A DNA stretch of 64,000 nt from Anthoceros angustus (Eukaryota; Streptophyta; Anthocerotopsida; Anthocerotales; Anthocerotaceae). How positions within the stretch are numbered: the stretch's first letter is position 1; every line of letters starts with the position of its first letter. Location of the stretch: the NCBI GenBank assembly GCA_010909165.1, contig MU008163.1:1488001-1552000 (forward strand). The letters are read 5' to 3'. The notes below the pieces were generated by a model. That model did not search any database and was not told where the DNA came from. It was given only the letters and a program-made list of their open reading frames with translations. The position numbers were made by a program, and so were the translations under genes. Shown here one piece after another: positions 46,206 to 57,081 of this stretch.

Positions 46206-47917
46206 GTGCATGGTATCGCAAAGACTGACACGTCTGTCTCAGGGTGCGGAGGGAAGTGCAAGCCGATCCCGGTTGTGTCAATCCCAGACGCCGCTGCCAC
46301 TACTTCTACGAGCTGGGGTCAAGTTGATCCCGCTGTAAGTCTGGTAGCATCTGCCTACTCTGGTTTTGACTCAAGTATTCATTTCTCATTGCTCCTTCTC
46401 CTATGGAGGTCATGGTATTCGTGCAGCATTTCGGATCCGGCATGGGGGCCATTCTTGTTCTACACGTTTCGGGGTCGCTACAAGGACATTCTCTGCGAAG
46501 CACACAGGACAAACATTTCGAGGAACACTTCCCAGCTATTGACAAATTTGGAAGATCAAAGTGCGTACTACGGTGTGAAGGATTTATCTGCCAAACTAAT
46601 AATACCCCGTTTTCTTGCCTCCTGGTCTTCCAATACCCTAGCCCTTTTGCAGTGGTTCAGGTGGCACGAAAATCGATTTCATCTTTCAAGCATTGGCACA
46701 AGCATGGCACGAGATTACAAGCAGCCCCTGTGTTGGGTGGAGGACGCAGATACAACATCCACTCGTGGTAGACTAGCACGATATGGCACAGTCGGAGGCA
46801 ATCGCTAGGGGTGTGCAGTTGTGCACATACGGTCACCATTTTTACAGGCTGAAATTGGTTTCCGGGTTGTGATCAAAGCTGACTCTTCCAATAAAACTTA
46901 GTTTGAAGGTCTGGCTTCTTGGGAAAATGCTCAACTATGCAGCGGCCAGTATGCTTGGAGTCTGCCACTGCACCTGGGACTGCAATGTGGATGCTCAACA
47001 GGGAGAACAGGGGCTACAGCAGTTTGAGAAATCCAACTCACAGTGGCAATGACTCGTCTTCAGGGCTGTGCTTTGAGTGGAGTTGGGAGGTCGTTTGCAC
47101 CAGAACCCTTTTGCTGTCGTATTGATTAATCAAGACTGTAGTGGGAGCAAGAGGCTCAACATTCTACTCTTCTTGCAGGTGAGGATTGTAGCTGCCCAAG
47201 CTCTGATGACAGTAGCCATAAGATCGGAGAGCCATGCCGATTCAGATATTTGAGTTTTGCATGGACTAGTACAGGAGGTGGTCAAACAAGATTCAGAGAT
47301 GAGGATTCAGCTATGGGCAGGATCAGGGCAAGTGGAACTGGGCTTGGGACTATCAGTAACCAATGCTTAGAGTGCTAAATGAAATGTACCGAGCACAGGG
47401 TCAGAGTCCAACTTACTCAAGTAACTTGGACGATGTCTACTCATGAGGGAGGAAGTGGATCTATGCAGCTGAAATAGGAATTTTATCTGTTTTCTGTGTG
47501 ATCCTCTTGTTGACAAGGTCTAGATTTGGGATTTTCTGCTGTCTCCAATTGAAGAGGTGGTAGATGGTCTGACCTCCCGTAAATTGCAGAAGGTCAGATA
47601 TTCCCATGGTAATTGCCAGCACACATCAAACAAAGTTGCCCTGAGTGTAGCTATACCCTTATCACATGTGCATAACTTATCAATATGAAAATCAACCACA
47701 TGATAAGCACCGTATTGGTCCAAGCGACAGGTACTGTGCCGAGGAACATAGCGAAAACAAGGCACAATCTAGAAGACGTTCATGTTTCTCACAGAGTGAC
47801 TTCAGCTTCTCATCAGTCCATTCCTCTGTTAACATCAGGCCTCATATTTGTCAATAAGAGATCAAACAGGAATGTGGTCCATGTCATGACAAGGAATTGA
47901 CCGAGCAAGAATATTGT
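46206..47917. repeat. 1.7-kb tandem duplication, unit 1
   Basis: Starts at TGTGCATGGTATCGC and is repeated as unit 2 at 47918-49655. The two units differ almost only by 1-3 base gaps, mainly in homopolymers (for example GAGGGAGG versus GAGGGGAGG). The joint shares TGTGCA with both outer borders. Both strands have open stretches but no family was recognised. Confidence 0.85.
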
Positions 47918-49655
47918 GCATGGTATCGCAAAGACTGACACGTCTGTCTCAGGGTGCGGAGGGAAGTGCAAGCCGATCCCGGTTGTGTCAATCCCAGACG
48001 CCGCTGCCACTACTTCTACGAGCTGGGAGTCAAGTTGATCCCGCTGTAAGTCTGGTAGCATCTGCCCCTACTCTGGTTTTGACTCAAGTATTCATTTCTC
48101 ATTGCTCCTTCTCCTATGGAGGTCATGGTATTCGTGCAGCATTTCGGATCCGGCATGGGGGCCATTCTTGTTCTACACGTTTCGGGGTCGCTACAAGGAC
48201 ATTCTCTGCGAAGCACACAGGACAAACATTTCGAGGAACACTTCCCAGCTATTGACAAATTTGGAAGATCAAAGTGCGTACTACGGTGTGAAGGATTTAT
48301 CTGCCAAACTAATAATACCCCGTTTTCTTGCCTCCTGGTCTTCCAATACCCTAGCCCTTTTGCAGTGGTTCAGGTGGCACGAAAATCGATTTCATCTTTC
48401 AAGCATTGGCACAAGCATGGCACGAGATTACAAGCAGCCCCTGTGTTGGGTGGAGGACGCAGATACAACATCCACTCGTGGTAGACTAGCACGATATGGC
48501 ACAGTCGGAGGCAATCGCTAGGGGTGTGCAGTTGTGCACATACGGTCACCATTTTTACAGGCTGAAATTGGTTTCCGGGTTGTGATCAAAGGCTGACTCT
48601 TCCAATAAAACTTAGTTTGAAGGTCTGGCTTCTTGGGGAAAATGCTCAACTATGCAGCGGCCGAGTATGCTTGGGAGTCTGCCACTGCACCTGGGACTGC
48701 AATGTGGATGCTCAACAGGGAGAACAGGGGGGCTACAGCAAGTTTGAGAAATCCAACTCTGACAGTGGCAATGACTCGTCTTCAGGGCTGTGCTTTGAGT
48801 GGGAGTTGGGAGGTCGTTTGCACCGAACCCTTTTGCTGTCGTATTGATTAATCAAGACTGTAGTGGGGAGCAAGAGGCTCAACATTCTACTCTTCTTGCA
48901 GGTGAGGATTGTAGCTGCCCAAGCTCTGATGACAGTAGCCATAAGATCGGAGAGCCATGCCGGATTCAGATATTTGAGTTTTTGCATGGACTAGTACAGG
49001 GAGGTGGTCAAACAAGATTCAGAGATGAGGATTCCAGCTATGGGCAGGATCAGGGGGCAAGTGGAACTGGGCTTGGGACTATCCAGTAACCAATGCTTAG
49101 AGTGCTAAATGAAATGTACCGAGCACAGGGTCAGAGTCCAACTTACTCAAGTAACTTGGACGATGTCTACTCTCATGAGGGGAGGAAGTGGATCTATGCA
49201 GCTGAAATAGGGAATTTTATCTGTTTTCTGTGTGATCCTCTTGTTGACAAGGTCTAGATTTGGGATTTTCTGCTGTCTCCAATTGAAGAGGTGGGTAGAT
49301 GGTCTGACCTCCCGTAAATTGCAGAAGGTCAGATATTCCCATGGTAATTGCCAGCACACATCAAACAAAGTTGCCCCGAGTGTAGCTATACCCTTATCAC
49401 ATGTGCATAACTTATCAATATGAAAATCCAACCGCATGATAAGCACCGTATTGGTCCAAGCGACAGGTACTGTGCCCGAGGAACATAGCGAAAACAAGGC
49501 ACAATCTAGAAGACGTTCATGTTTCTCACAGAGTGACTTCAGCTTCTCATCAGTCCATTCCTCCTTGTTAACATCAGGCCTCATATTTGTCAATAAGAGA
49601 TCAAACAGGAATGTGGTCCATGTCATGACAAGGAATTGACCGAGCAAGAATATTG
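47918..49655. repeat. 1.7-kb tandem duplication, unit 2
   Basis: Second unit. It ends AATATTGTGCAGTATTG, where unit 1 continues with TGGTATCGC. It keeps longer open frames than unit 1, including 49147-49647 on the minus strand. Confidence 0.85.
49147..49647 (-). CDS. Unrecognised open frame in tandem unit 2
   Basis: A 166-codon minus-strand frame with a hydrophobic start (FLVMTWTTFLFDLLL), then a charged, helix-like EEWTDEKLKSLCEKHERLL segment and scattered cysteines (LCTCDKG). In unit 1 the matching frame (47520-47880) is shorter and shifted. It may be one exon of a larger minus-strand gene or a chance frame. No function can be assigned. Confidence 0.3.
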   Translation of the reverse strand: MLGQFLVMTWTTFLFDLLLTNMRPDVNKEEWTDEKLKSLCEKHERLLDCALFSLCSSGTVPVAWTNTVLIMRLDFHIDKLCTCDKGIATLGATLFDVCWQLPWEYLTFCNLREVRPSTHLFNWRQQKIPNLDLVNKRITQKTDKIPYFSCIDPLPPLMRVDIVQVT

Positions 49656-50207
49656 TGCAGTATTGAGGACGTGACAGCCAAGGGGATAAAAATTAGAGTG
49701 AGCTTGCCCGAGCACAACCCCTCTCCAGGATGGATGGTTCAGGTCCCACCACGCCCACAGACAGCCCAGCGAGCCAAGCCTTTATCCGGAGCAAAACTTT
49801 GGCTGTGCACTCTCCATTTTCCAGGATATGGTGTGAGAAGGGCAGAGGCAGATGCAGGATATGTGATTTCACTGAAGGCTTGCCCCCCCATGTGTAGTGC
49901 CATGAACAGGATATGTAGAAAACATGCTGCTCAGTTTTAATGCAAGCTACAGCTTGATTCAGCCCAATGCCGCCTTCTCTTGCAGGGTATGCTCTTTTCA
50001 GTTCCGCACATGTGAATTGAAAAGGCATGCCATCCCTCATGACCCATGGCGATGCAATTCCCATTTCCCACAGCGCGCTCCTATCGTGACGACTTGCATC
50101 AGGGCATGTAGCCATGTATACATGCAGCAAACATGGAGCATCTTCGGAGAGCAAGGATCTTGATATCTGCAGCATGCCTTTCGGACCGTACGCGTGGCAT
50201 GGGGACA
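49656..50207. other. Unresolved region between tandem unit and MITE
   Basis: A 174-codon minus-strand frame (49693-50217) and a plus-strand frame with a C2H2-like pattern (CRVCSFQF...LKRHAIPH) overlap here. Neither has a convincing start, intron structure or family match. Confidence 0.35.
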
Positions 50208-50209
50208 TA

Positions 50210-50749
50210 CAGTCCACCCCCCTAATTGGGACTGGTTCGGAGTGCCTTTAGAGGTCCCATTAAGGGAAGTGTCCCGATTGTATTTTCCCTATTTAAAAAT
50301 AATAAAAATATTATAAACTTTAAAAAATAAAAAAATACCCCAAAAAAGAAAATTTAAATTTTGATTGATAGGTTTCACTAAAAATAGTTTTTACCAGTTC
50401 TTTATATAGTTGTTTGAAAGCTAGCACTCTCTCTAAGCAGCATCAAAAAACCTCTATCTATCATAAAGGAAAAAGCTTGGTTTAAGAGTCTTCAATCACA
50501 CCTAAAAGTCTATTGTGCTCTCAAATAATGGATTCTTTTTTCTTTCTTTTTTTAAATTTTTTTAGTAAAAAAAATTAAAAATCCCATTTAGGGAGGTGAA
50601 ACTAACATGAATGTATGTTTCAAAAGGTCCCAATTATCATTTAGGGAAAAGTCCCATTTATTACATTGTAAACTAAAGGGAGTAGGATGGGAGGTCCCAT
50701 TTAGAGAGGAATCCCATTTATAGAATTCCCAATTAGGGGGGGCCGACTG
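50210..50749. mobile_element. TA-flanked MITE with CAGTC termini (Tc1/mariner-pogo style)
   Basis: The left end reads CAGTCCACCCCCCTAATTGG. The right end, reverse complemented, reads CAGTCGGCCCCCCCTAATTG. These imperfect terminal inverted repeats of about 23 bases are bordered on both sides by TA (50208-50209 and 50750-50751), the target duplication of Tc1/mariner-type elements. The 540-base interior is AT-rich with repeated AGGTCCCATT/AATGGGACC words and no ORF, so it would need a transposase in trans. Confidence 0.8.
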
Positions 50750-50751
50750 TA

Positions 50752-51400
50752 GTTCGGCATTGGACAGTTCCTTTTCTACCGTTGTTCTGACAGCAGAACA
50801 ACGGGCATGCGAAACCAAGAGTTGTCAGTATTCGAGTTATCATCAGCCACCGACACCTGAGGGCATGGTGGAAGATTGCATCTGAGAGATTAAGCGGATT
50901 TTGCAGTTACGGATGCTTGTGCCTCACAACGGCACGCAACGTATAGAAAGGAGCTTGTTTTTGTGAGGAACAAGCATCTGTAATAGCAAAAGCATGCTGA
51001 CTGCAGCATTCGAACGGGCATGCCAAGCACCTAACTGGGACACTAGAGTTATCAGCAGCAAGCGACACCTGATGGAATGGTGGAAGACTGGCATCCGAGA
51101 TGCTTTCGCTAGTGCGTGTGCTGTTACGGAAGCTTGTGCCTCAAGTTGGCTTCTCAAGGGTGTGGTCCGAAATGTTGCAGCCAAGCTCTAAGGCAGGACT
51201 TGGTCTGCCGGCAGTAGACTGGCTTTTGATGGATTCGGTTTGCTCGCGCGTCCCGCATTCTCCATTGATGTCTTCAATTTCAAGTTCGAGTCTTCCAGAC
51301 TGGTTGCGGAGTGGAATGGCTGTCCCAGGGGATGATCCCAGGCTTGATCTTTGGAAGGAGGCTGTAGAGTGCAACCCTTGAGCTCCTGGTAAGAGTCTGG
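50752..51400. other. Intergenic DNA with a diverged internal duplication
   Basis: Positions about 50789-50935 and 50995-51150 are diverged copies of each other (shared CATGC, GTTATCA, CGACACCTGA and GGTGGAAGA words). No gene family was recognised. Confidence 0.5.
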
Positions 51401-51409
51401 ATCGCACTC

Positions 51410-51548
51410 TTTCCAGTGGCAACTTTGCTGTCTTTCCAGTGGCAATCTTGCTCACTTTCCAGGGGCATTTTTGCTCACTTTCCAGTGACAATCTTGCTCA
51501 CTTTCCAATGGCACTCTTGCTAACTTTCCAGTGGCACTCTTGCTCACC
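51410..51548. repeat. 24-bp minisatellite upstream of the GT47 gene
   Basis: About six units of CTTTCCAGTGGCAATCTTGC with single-base changes, ending about 160 bases before the start codon. It may lie in the promoter or 5' UTR. Confidence 0.85.
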
Positions 51549-51704
51549 AAGTTGCTGCATGATTCTTGAAGTTCCGTAATGTTCCTTTCGGAAGTTTGAT
51601 GCGCTTGCTCATCCGTCTCCCGGCTCCGCAGTTGTTCAGCGTATCTTTTGGAGAAGCGCTGTAGAAGACGCTGCTGTCAATGCTTTCATCCTGGAGTCCT
51701 GAGG

Positions 51705-53264
51705 ATGGCTGCTTTCATGATGGTAGGGACGATGCAGCAGAAAGCGGGGACAGGAGTAAGTCGGGAAGGCTGTTCCCAGTGGTTTACGCCGCACTGGAGG
51801 AACTGCTTCATCTTCGCCTTCCTGGCTGTGATCCTGGTCTTGTCTTTCTTCGCGATGTTGCATACCAGCAAAGCGGTGATCGTTTACAGCCAGCTACAGC
51901 AGAGCCAGGCTGAGCTTTCGCACCATGGCCTCCGGAGTGCCTTCGAGACGTCGTCGTCCGTCTGCCAGGGACAACCGAAGATTTACGTGTATGACAACCT
52001 CCCAGCGGACTTCAACACAGATCTGCTGGTGCCATTCTGCAAGGGCGAGGTGGAGTTCTTTGCGTACTGGTGTGAAGCCCTTTGTAACGGGGGGCTCGGA
52101 AAGCAGATGAGCATTCAGGAACATGCAACTTGGGAACATCTGGTTCGCGACAGCGAGCACAAGATGGAGTCGCTTGCCAGGCTGAAGCAGCAGGCGGATC
52201 TTTACGAAAGCCTATGGATGAGCTCGCAGGATCTTGTTCCACACCAGGCCTGGTTTCACACGGAGCAAATCTCGTTGGAGCTGCTCTTCCACGAGCGGAT
52301 GAAGGTGTATCCTTGCCAGACCAAGGACCCCGAGCAGGCGAGTCTCTTCTACATCCCCTTCTACGCCACTCTGGATGTCTCGCGGCATCTCTCCAGCAAG
52401 TGGCAGCTGCGAGATCGGCTCTTCCAAAGGCTCATCGGCTGGCTCGTGGCGCAGGAGCCGTGGCTCCGGTACCCGCACAAGCATATGTTCGTCCTCGGCC
52501 GCATCGTGTGGGATTTCGCCAGGATGGAAGACGAAGACTCTTGGGGCAACTCTCTCCTCCGCCAGCCGGAGCTCGGCAGCACCATCAAGGTTCTCATCGA
52601 GCAGAGCATGGACCCCGACGACGACCTGGGCAGGGGCCAGATGGCGGTGCCCTACCCCACGGCTTTCCATCCCGCATCAGACTCAGAGCTCCAGGAATGG
52701 CGAGCAACAGTGGAGGCTTCCAGGCGGGATTCCCTGGTATCCTTCGTCGGGGGCCGACGAAAAGTCGTCTCCGACACGGCCAAGCTCCGAGACGTCATCT
52801 TCTCCCAGTGCCAGTCCCATCCGGAGTGCACGTTGCTGGATTGCGCGGATTTCGACTGCCTCCGACACCACCAGTACCTGCTCAGCCTCGCGCTGCGCTC
52901 TGTCTTCTGCCTGCAGCCGGAGGGGGACAGTCCAACTCGCCGCGCCATCTTCGACTCCTTGGTGACAGGATGTATTCCGGTCTTCTTCGCCCGGGAGAGC
53001 GCCTACCGCCAATACCTGTGGCACCTGCCTGCTAATTCCAGCAGCTGGTCGGTGTTCATTCCGGAGCAGGAAGTAAGGGACGGCTTGGAGCTGGTGCCCG
53101 TGCTGGCCCGCATCCCAATGCAGCAGGTGCGCGCAATGCAACGCGCCATTCTCGACCTCCTGCCGGACATCGTGTACTCCATGCCAGGCCACGACTCGCA
53201 GCGGACCTTCAGTGACGCTTTCGATGTGACGCTCCGGCACGCCTTCCAAGCCTCCAAACACTAG
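51705..53264 (+). CDS. Exostosin-family glycosyltransferase GT47 (MUR3/KATAMARI1-like)
   Basis: Single-exon, 519 aa. ATG 51705 is the first in-frame methionine; the open frame reaches back only to non-ATG codons. A type II Golgi signal anchor is visible (CFIFAFLAVILVLSFFAM, residues 34-51) after a short cytosolic tail. The luminal exostosin domain starts with PKIYVYDNLP, followed by HERMKVYPCQTKDPEQA and FYIPFYATLDVSRHL, a MAVPYPTAFHP block and the donor-binding region SVFCLQPEGDSPTRRAIFDS with GCIPVFF. The wording is that of the xyloglucan galactosyltransferase subgroup, which decorates cell-wall xyloglucan in the Golgi. The exact sugar and acceptor are inferred. Its high GC content contrasts with the AT-rich MITE upstream. 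Confidence 0.92.
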   Translation: MAAFMMVGTMQQKAGTGVSREGCSQWFTPHWRNCFIFAFLAVILVLSFFAMLHTSKAVIVYSQLQQSQAELSHHGLRSAFETSSSVCQGQPKIYVYDNLPADFNTDLLVPFCKGEVEFFAYWCEALCNGGLGKQMSIQEHATWEHLVRDSEHKMESLARLKQQADLYESLWMSSQDLVPHQAWFHTEQISLELLFHERMKVYPCQTKDPEQASLFYIPFYATLDVSRHLSSKWQLRDRLFQRLIGWLVAQEPWLRYPHKHMFVLGRIVWDFARMEDEDSWGNSLLRQPELGSTIKVLIEQSMDPDDDLGRGQMAVPYPTAFHPASDSELQEWRATVEASRRDSLVSFVGGRRKVVSDTAKLRDVIFSQCQSHPECTLLDCADFDCLRHHQYLLSLALRSVFCLQPEGDSPTRRAIFDSLVTGCIPVFFARESAYRQYLWHLPANSSSWSVFIPEQEVRDGLELVPVLARIPMQQVRAMQRAILDLLPDIVYSMPGHDSQRTFSDAFDVTLRHAFQASKH

Positions 53265-53284
53265 TAATGGTTGCCTCAGGTTAA

Positions 53285-53520
53285 ACGGACTGCACGACAC
53301 TGTCTAGTGACAGGAGCCGCGTGGAAGGAGGTTGGCGAATGGGAGTGCGCCGGCTGCGTGTACCCCGACACCCATAGAACCCTCCCGAGAAGCGCGTAGC
53401 TCTCCCTGTATGCAGGTAGTGTGCATTCCGGGGGTGAAGATCCAGGCCTCGGACCGGGGTGTGCCAGGTGTTGGGGCAAGGGGTTCTTTCGCGCTTGTTG
53501 GAGTCTGGGCCACAGTTTTT
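53285..53520 (-). repeat. Interspersed repeat R, copy 2
   Basis: Inverted relative of 20205-20420. It begins about 20 bases after the GT47 stop codon, so it may form part of that gene's 3' UTR. See the first copy for shared words. Confidence 0.7.
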
Positions 53521-53849
53521 GGTTGCGTGTGCAGGGCCAGCGGATGTGGAGGACGTTGATGCTTGTCTTGGTCTCTTACTGTGACGTAGCGTAGCCCATG
53601 ACGTTAGAAACTGTACCATAGTCCTGAGGGACTGACGGTAGAATAGCCTATGTATGTGAGCACAGGTCCTCGAGTCACCGTACACGCCCGCATGTTTGAG
53701 ATGCATTGTGTTACAGGCCATTAACCATTTGGCTCATGTAGTTTCTCTGTTGGGCAACCATGGGCTACTTTTGATTGAAAGAGTTCAGTGGACATGACCA
53801 CTTAAAAGCCCACATGTGTGCAATACTGTACATTTGCACTACACATGTG
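53521..53849. other. Intergenic DNA
   Basis: Nothing recognisable beyond the end of repeat R. Confidence 0.4.
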
Positions 53850-54000
53850 TGCCGCTGCAGGAATGGCTGCAGCCAACTATTGCACATGTGTGCCTCCTGC
53901 AGGTATGGCTGCGGCCAACTATTGCACATATGTGTGTGCCTCCTGGAGGTATGGCTGCGGCCAACTATTGCACATATGTGTGCTTCCGCTCAACTTTGCA
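53850..54000. repeat. Tandem repeat, about 45-50 bp, three copies
   Basis: ATGGCTGCGGCCAACTATTGC plus ACATATGTGTG and CCTCCTGCAGG links recur three times with slight length change. Confidence 0.8.
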
Positions 54001-54526
54001 GCTTCATGCAGCAATCTTAGAAGGACTTAGAAGCTGATGCATTTGTAGCTAGCCACAACATGGTGAACAAGTTTGCAACTTGGGGGAGTGTGGAAGGCGC
54101 TTTCAAAATAAACTCCTAGGAACAGCCCAGTTGGCGTGGAAGAATGTGGGATGCCCTAACGACAGCCCGCCATGTGTCGCACGCCACGCGCCATGCAGCC
54201 CTAAATGCATGCTGCAAAAACCCTTCCTCTCGCAAAATACAGGTCTTGATGTCTGGATGCGTTTCATTGCATTGCAAGTTGTCACGATCAGAGCACGCAG
54301 CGGGGAATATCAAGACCTTGGGGCGTCAATGCTGAAATGCGGGTATTCGGTGGCGAATTTTAGGGTACTTCTGGGCATCAAGAACTGGCACGAACCTCAC
54401 CAGCTTGGCGGCATTTGGCAAATGCAAGCTTGAGGCAGGGACAGGGTGGAGGAATCTGCGAGCTGGTCTGCTTTGTTTTGCAGGGTTTGATCAATTTGAG
54501 GTGGAGGGCAAGGCGAGGCGGTACTG
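54001..54526. other. Upstream region of the IBA57-like gene
   Basis: No separate gene was supported. A 117-codon frame at 54080-54433 lacks any recognisable content. The region probably contains the promoter and 5' UTR of the next gene. Confidence 0.4.
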
Positions 54527-56395
54527 ATGCAACGGAGCAAGGGAATTGTTGTGCATCTGGCAACCAAATTGGTGCCAGAGGCGGGGTTCAAGGCGGGTGC
54601 GGGGCCTCACAGTTGGAGCTGGCTGGGCGGGCTCCGGGCGGAGCCTTTCCACGGGTGGGCTGAGAGTCTGGATGTGGGAAGTAGGGAGCACGGCGGGGGA
54701 TGTTCGTCGTCCGGGGACACGGCATTGGCCTCCAGAGGGCCTTATGCTTCGCGACTTCGGAGCAGGGGAGTGATTAGGTTCGATGGCCAGGATACTTTTA
54801 GCTTTCTCCAAGGCTTGCTGACGAATGATGTGAGGCGGTTTGAGAAGCAGCCTCCCACGGTTGCGAGCCCGCTTCCCACGCCTAATCAGGCAGCTGCCCA
54901 TCATCCGCCCATGTACTCAGCCTTGCTGAATCCGCAGGGAAGGTTTTTGTTCGACTTATTTTTGTACCGGCCTGTTCATGCTGAGGAGCGCCTTGACAGG
55001 ACTGGATCAGGTCCTGCCAAGGAAGGTCCGGATACCCCAGACTTACTGGCTGACGTCGACGCTGAAACTTTGGATGAGCTTGTTAGTGTTCTGAAAAGGT
55101 ATATGCTTGCATCACGGTAATGGTGCTTTCCGACTAATGCAGAAGACTGTGTTTCTCTGGTCTTCTCATCTTCTTCCTTTAAACACAATGAAGAAATTGC
55201 ACTGTGTTTCCCAGCTTCCTGGCTGCTCTGTGAGACTGGGATTCTTGAGTCAGTGCGGGGATAGTATGGTGTTGGTTTTAGACTGGTTCCCTGTGCTGAT
55301 TCCGGAACCAAGGTTTTTTCTTGATTCGTTTCTGGAGCTGTGTTTTGATAGTGTTTTTCTGGAAACAGACACAGACTCCGTGCGAAGGTGGACATTCAAA
55401 ATGTTTCTGAGGAATTTGCAGTGTGGCAGCGTTATGGAGGGGCTCTGTCAGAGGACCCTAAACAGGGTGAACTTTCTGAAGCGGGGGGTATTGGATGGGG
55501 GGCTGGTGAAGACAGCAATGCACAGCTGTCTGCGGAGAGTAACGGCAGCTCTTTCCGGTGGTGGAAAGATCCAAGGCTGGGCTTGCTTGGACTACGAGGG
55601 GTTTTTTCCTCCAGCAGTGTTCGTAAGATACGATACCCCTGTGGTTGTTTCATTTGATCATAGTAGACTCATGATTGGATTTCCATTGGACCTATGTTTC
55701 ACTCATCACTACTCTTTTGTTGTTCTAGCACCATTGGTAGACGCAGATGAGGAGGTTGATGCCCAATACTACCTGCTCTGGAGGCTGGAACAAGGCGTGC
55801 CTGAAGGCCCAAAGGAAATTCACACAGGTAGATATTACCCAAACATCGGGAATTGTGTCATTTATTTGACTGTGCGGGGCACTCTGCTCACCAGTATTGA
55901 TGGCTCATTAGGTGACGCCATCCCGTTGGAGTACAATCTAGACGGGTTGAATGCCATCAGCTTTGAAAAGGGTTGCTACGTCGGCCAAGAGCTGATCGCC
56001 CGCACCCATCATCGAGGAGTCATCCGAAAGCGCATCATGCCACTCAACTTTCTAAAAGCAAACGGGGATGGTAAGTAAGAGATCCCTGTTCACATCAAGC
56101 ATTCCTACATTGTAACATTCCCAGTCTGACCGCCGCCGCCTGTCCCCTGACAGAGGCTCAGCAGGACGTTGTCGAAGGCGCCGAAATCATTGACAAGTCG
56201 TCTGAAAAGAAACTAGGGAAAGTGACCTCAGTGCTCGGACCCCGAGGCCTGGGTCTTGTGAGACTGGAGGCCCTGCAGAAACAAGGGCGGCTCGGGATTG
56301 AGAACTCCGATGTGCATGTGAAGGCTATAAGGCCCAAGTGGTGGCCTCGGGAATGGGGTCATGAGGAGCATCCTCAAGCTGCTTCAAGCGCTTAA
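54527..56395 (+). CDS. IBA57: IBA57-like folate-binding Fe-S cluster assembly factor
   Basis: Five exons: 54527-55116, 55375-55622, 55729-55827, 55912-56070 and 56154-56395. All introns are GT-AG and the phases join into 445 aa. IBA57 (YgfZ/GcvT-like family, Arabidopsis At4g12130) helps mitochondrial maturation of [4Fe-4S] proteins with ISCA1/2. Evidence: [20 protein letters not shown] after a long basic/Gly-rich leader (a likely mitochondrial presequence), [35 protein letters not shown] across the first splice, [14 protein letters not shown], and in exon 4 the family signature [19 protein letters not shown] with its conserved cysteine. The C-terminal barrel ends in [10 protein letters not shown]. 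Introns are 84-258 bases. No frame damage is visible. Confidence 0.92.
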
Positions 56396-56493
56396 GCATT
56401 TTTTGTTATGAGGTCGTCGCTTGAAGCATTTTCTGTTATGAGGTCGTTGCATCCGCCAGGACTCTCGCACATGCCATAGTTGCGATTCATCAT

Positions 56494-57081
56494 TCATTTC
56501 CGTTCCGTGTACATGCATCCACGCATCCACGCATCCCTCTCGGCAAAAACATACTCAAACCTCGGCTTGTTAATGTCATGAATCCCCATCCCCTTTGCTG
56601 TGTGCACCCAAATTTCTTCATCAACTTCTCCAGGTACATACACAAACTCTTCCCTCTTCCTGAGCCCAATTTTTTTCTCTTTTCCTGTGCCCAAAGTTTT
56701 TCTTCCTGCCGTCCCGACGAAAGCAGCTGGAGATTTCAGGAGAACAATTGCAACTGTAGCCGACAGTGTCTTGTTTCCGATGGAGGCTCCCAAGATTGGT
56801 ATAACACAAAATGCTAGTGGGCTTAACACGACAAGCAGCATTGGAGGTTTCACCCAGGCATATGATGGCGGTTGGTTGATTGGCTCGAGGGGCGCGGATT
56901 CACGTACATACCTGCCACACGGCCCTGACACGCCTGCATTGATGCCGAAGCGGAGCTTGAGGCGTGACTGGAGAGGATTTAAAAGCGGCCTGTTGCGGGC
57001 CTTGCTGGGATTTTCGCTGTCAGGCTTCCCACCCAGCCAGTGGTGGTCAAGGCCGCCGCACCCCGAGCCGTGCGGCTCCAT
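56494..57081 (-). CDS. Hypothetical protein, 195 codons
   Basis: A minus-strand frame whose first ATG is at 57081. It has a hydrophobic segment (MLLVVLSPLAFCVIPILG) followed by a basic stretch and a GEVDEEIWVHTAKG part. The composition looks protein-like and the hydrophobic helix would suggest a membrane protein, but overlapping plus-strand frames are also long and I recognise no family. It would be convergent with IBA57, the stops 99 bases apart. Confidence 0.35.
   Translation of the reverse strand: MEPHGSGCGGLDHHWLGGKPDSENPSKARNRPLLNPLQSRLKLRFGINAGVSGPCGRYVRESAPLEPINQPPSYAWVKPPMLLVVLSPLAFCVIPILGASIGNKTLSATVAIVLLKSPAAFVGTAGRKTLGTGKEKKIGLRKREEFVYVPGEVDEEIWVHTAKGMGIHDINKPRFEYVFAERDAWMRGCMYTERK

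Noticed and set aside
46122-46808. 228-codon plus-strand frame in tandem unit 1
   Set aside because: It overlaps equally long frames on the other strand, the first part looks like intron sequence, and no family was recognised.
46900-47060. Possible Polycomb CXC-type cysteine cluster on the plus strand
   Set aside because: Scattered cysteines fit the pattern only with several frame changes, and the flanking SET domain is absent.
49924-50163. Possible C2H2 zinc finger on the plus strand (CRVCSFQF...LKRHAIPH)
   Set aside because: The spacing is one residue short of the standard finger, only one finger is present, and there is no start or exon structure to support a gene.
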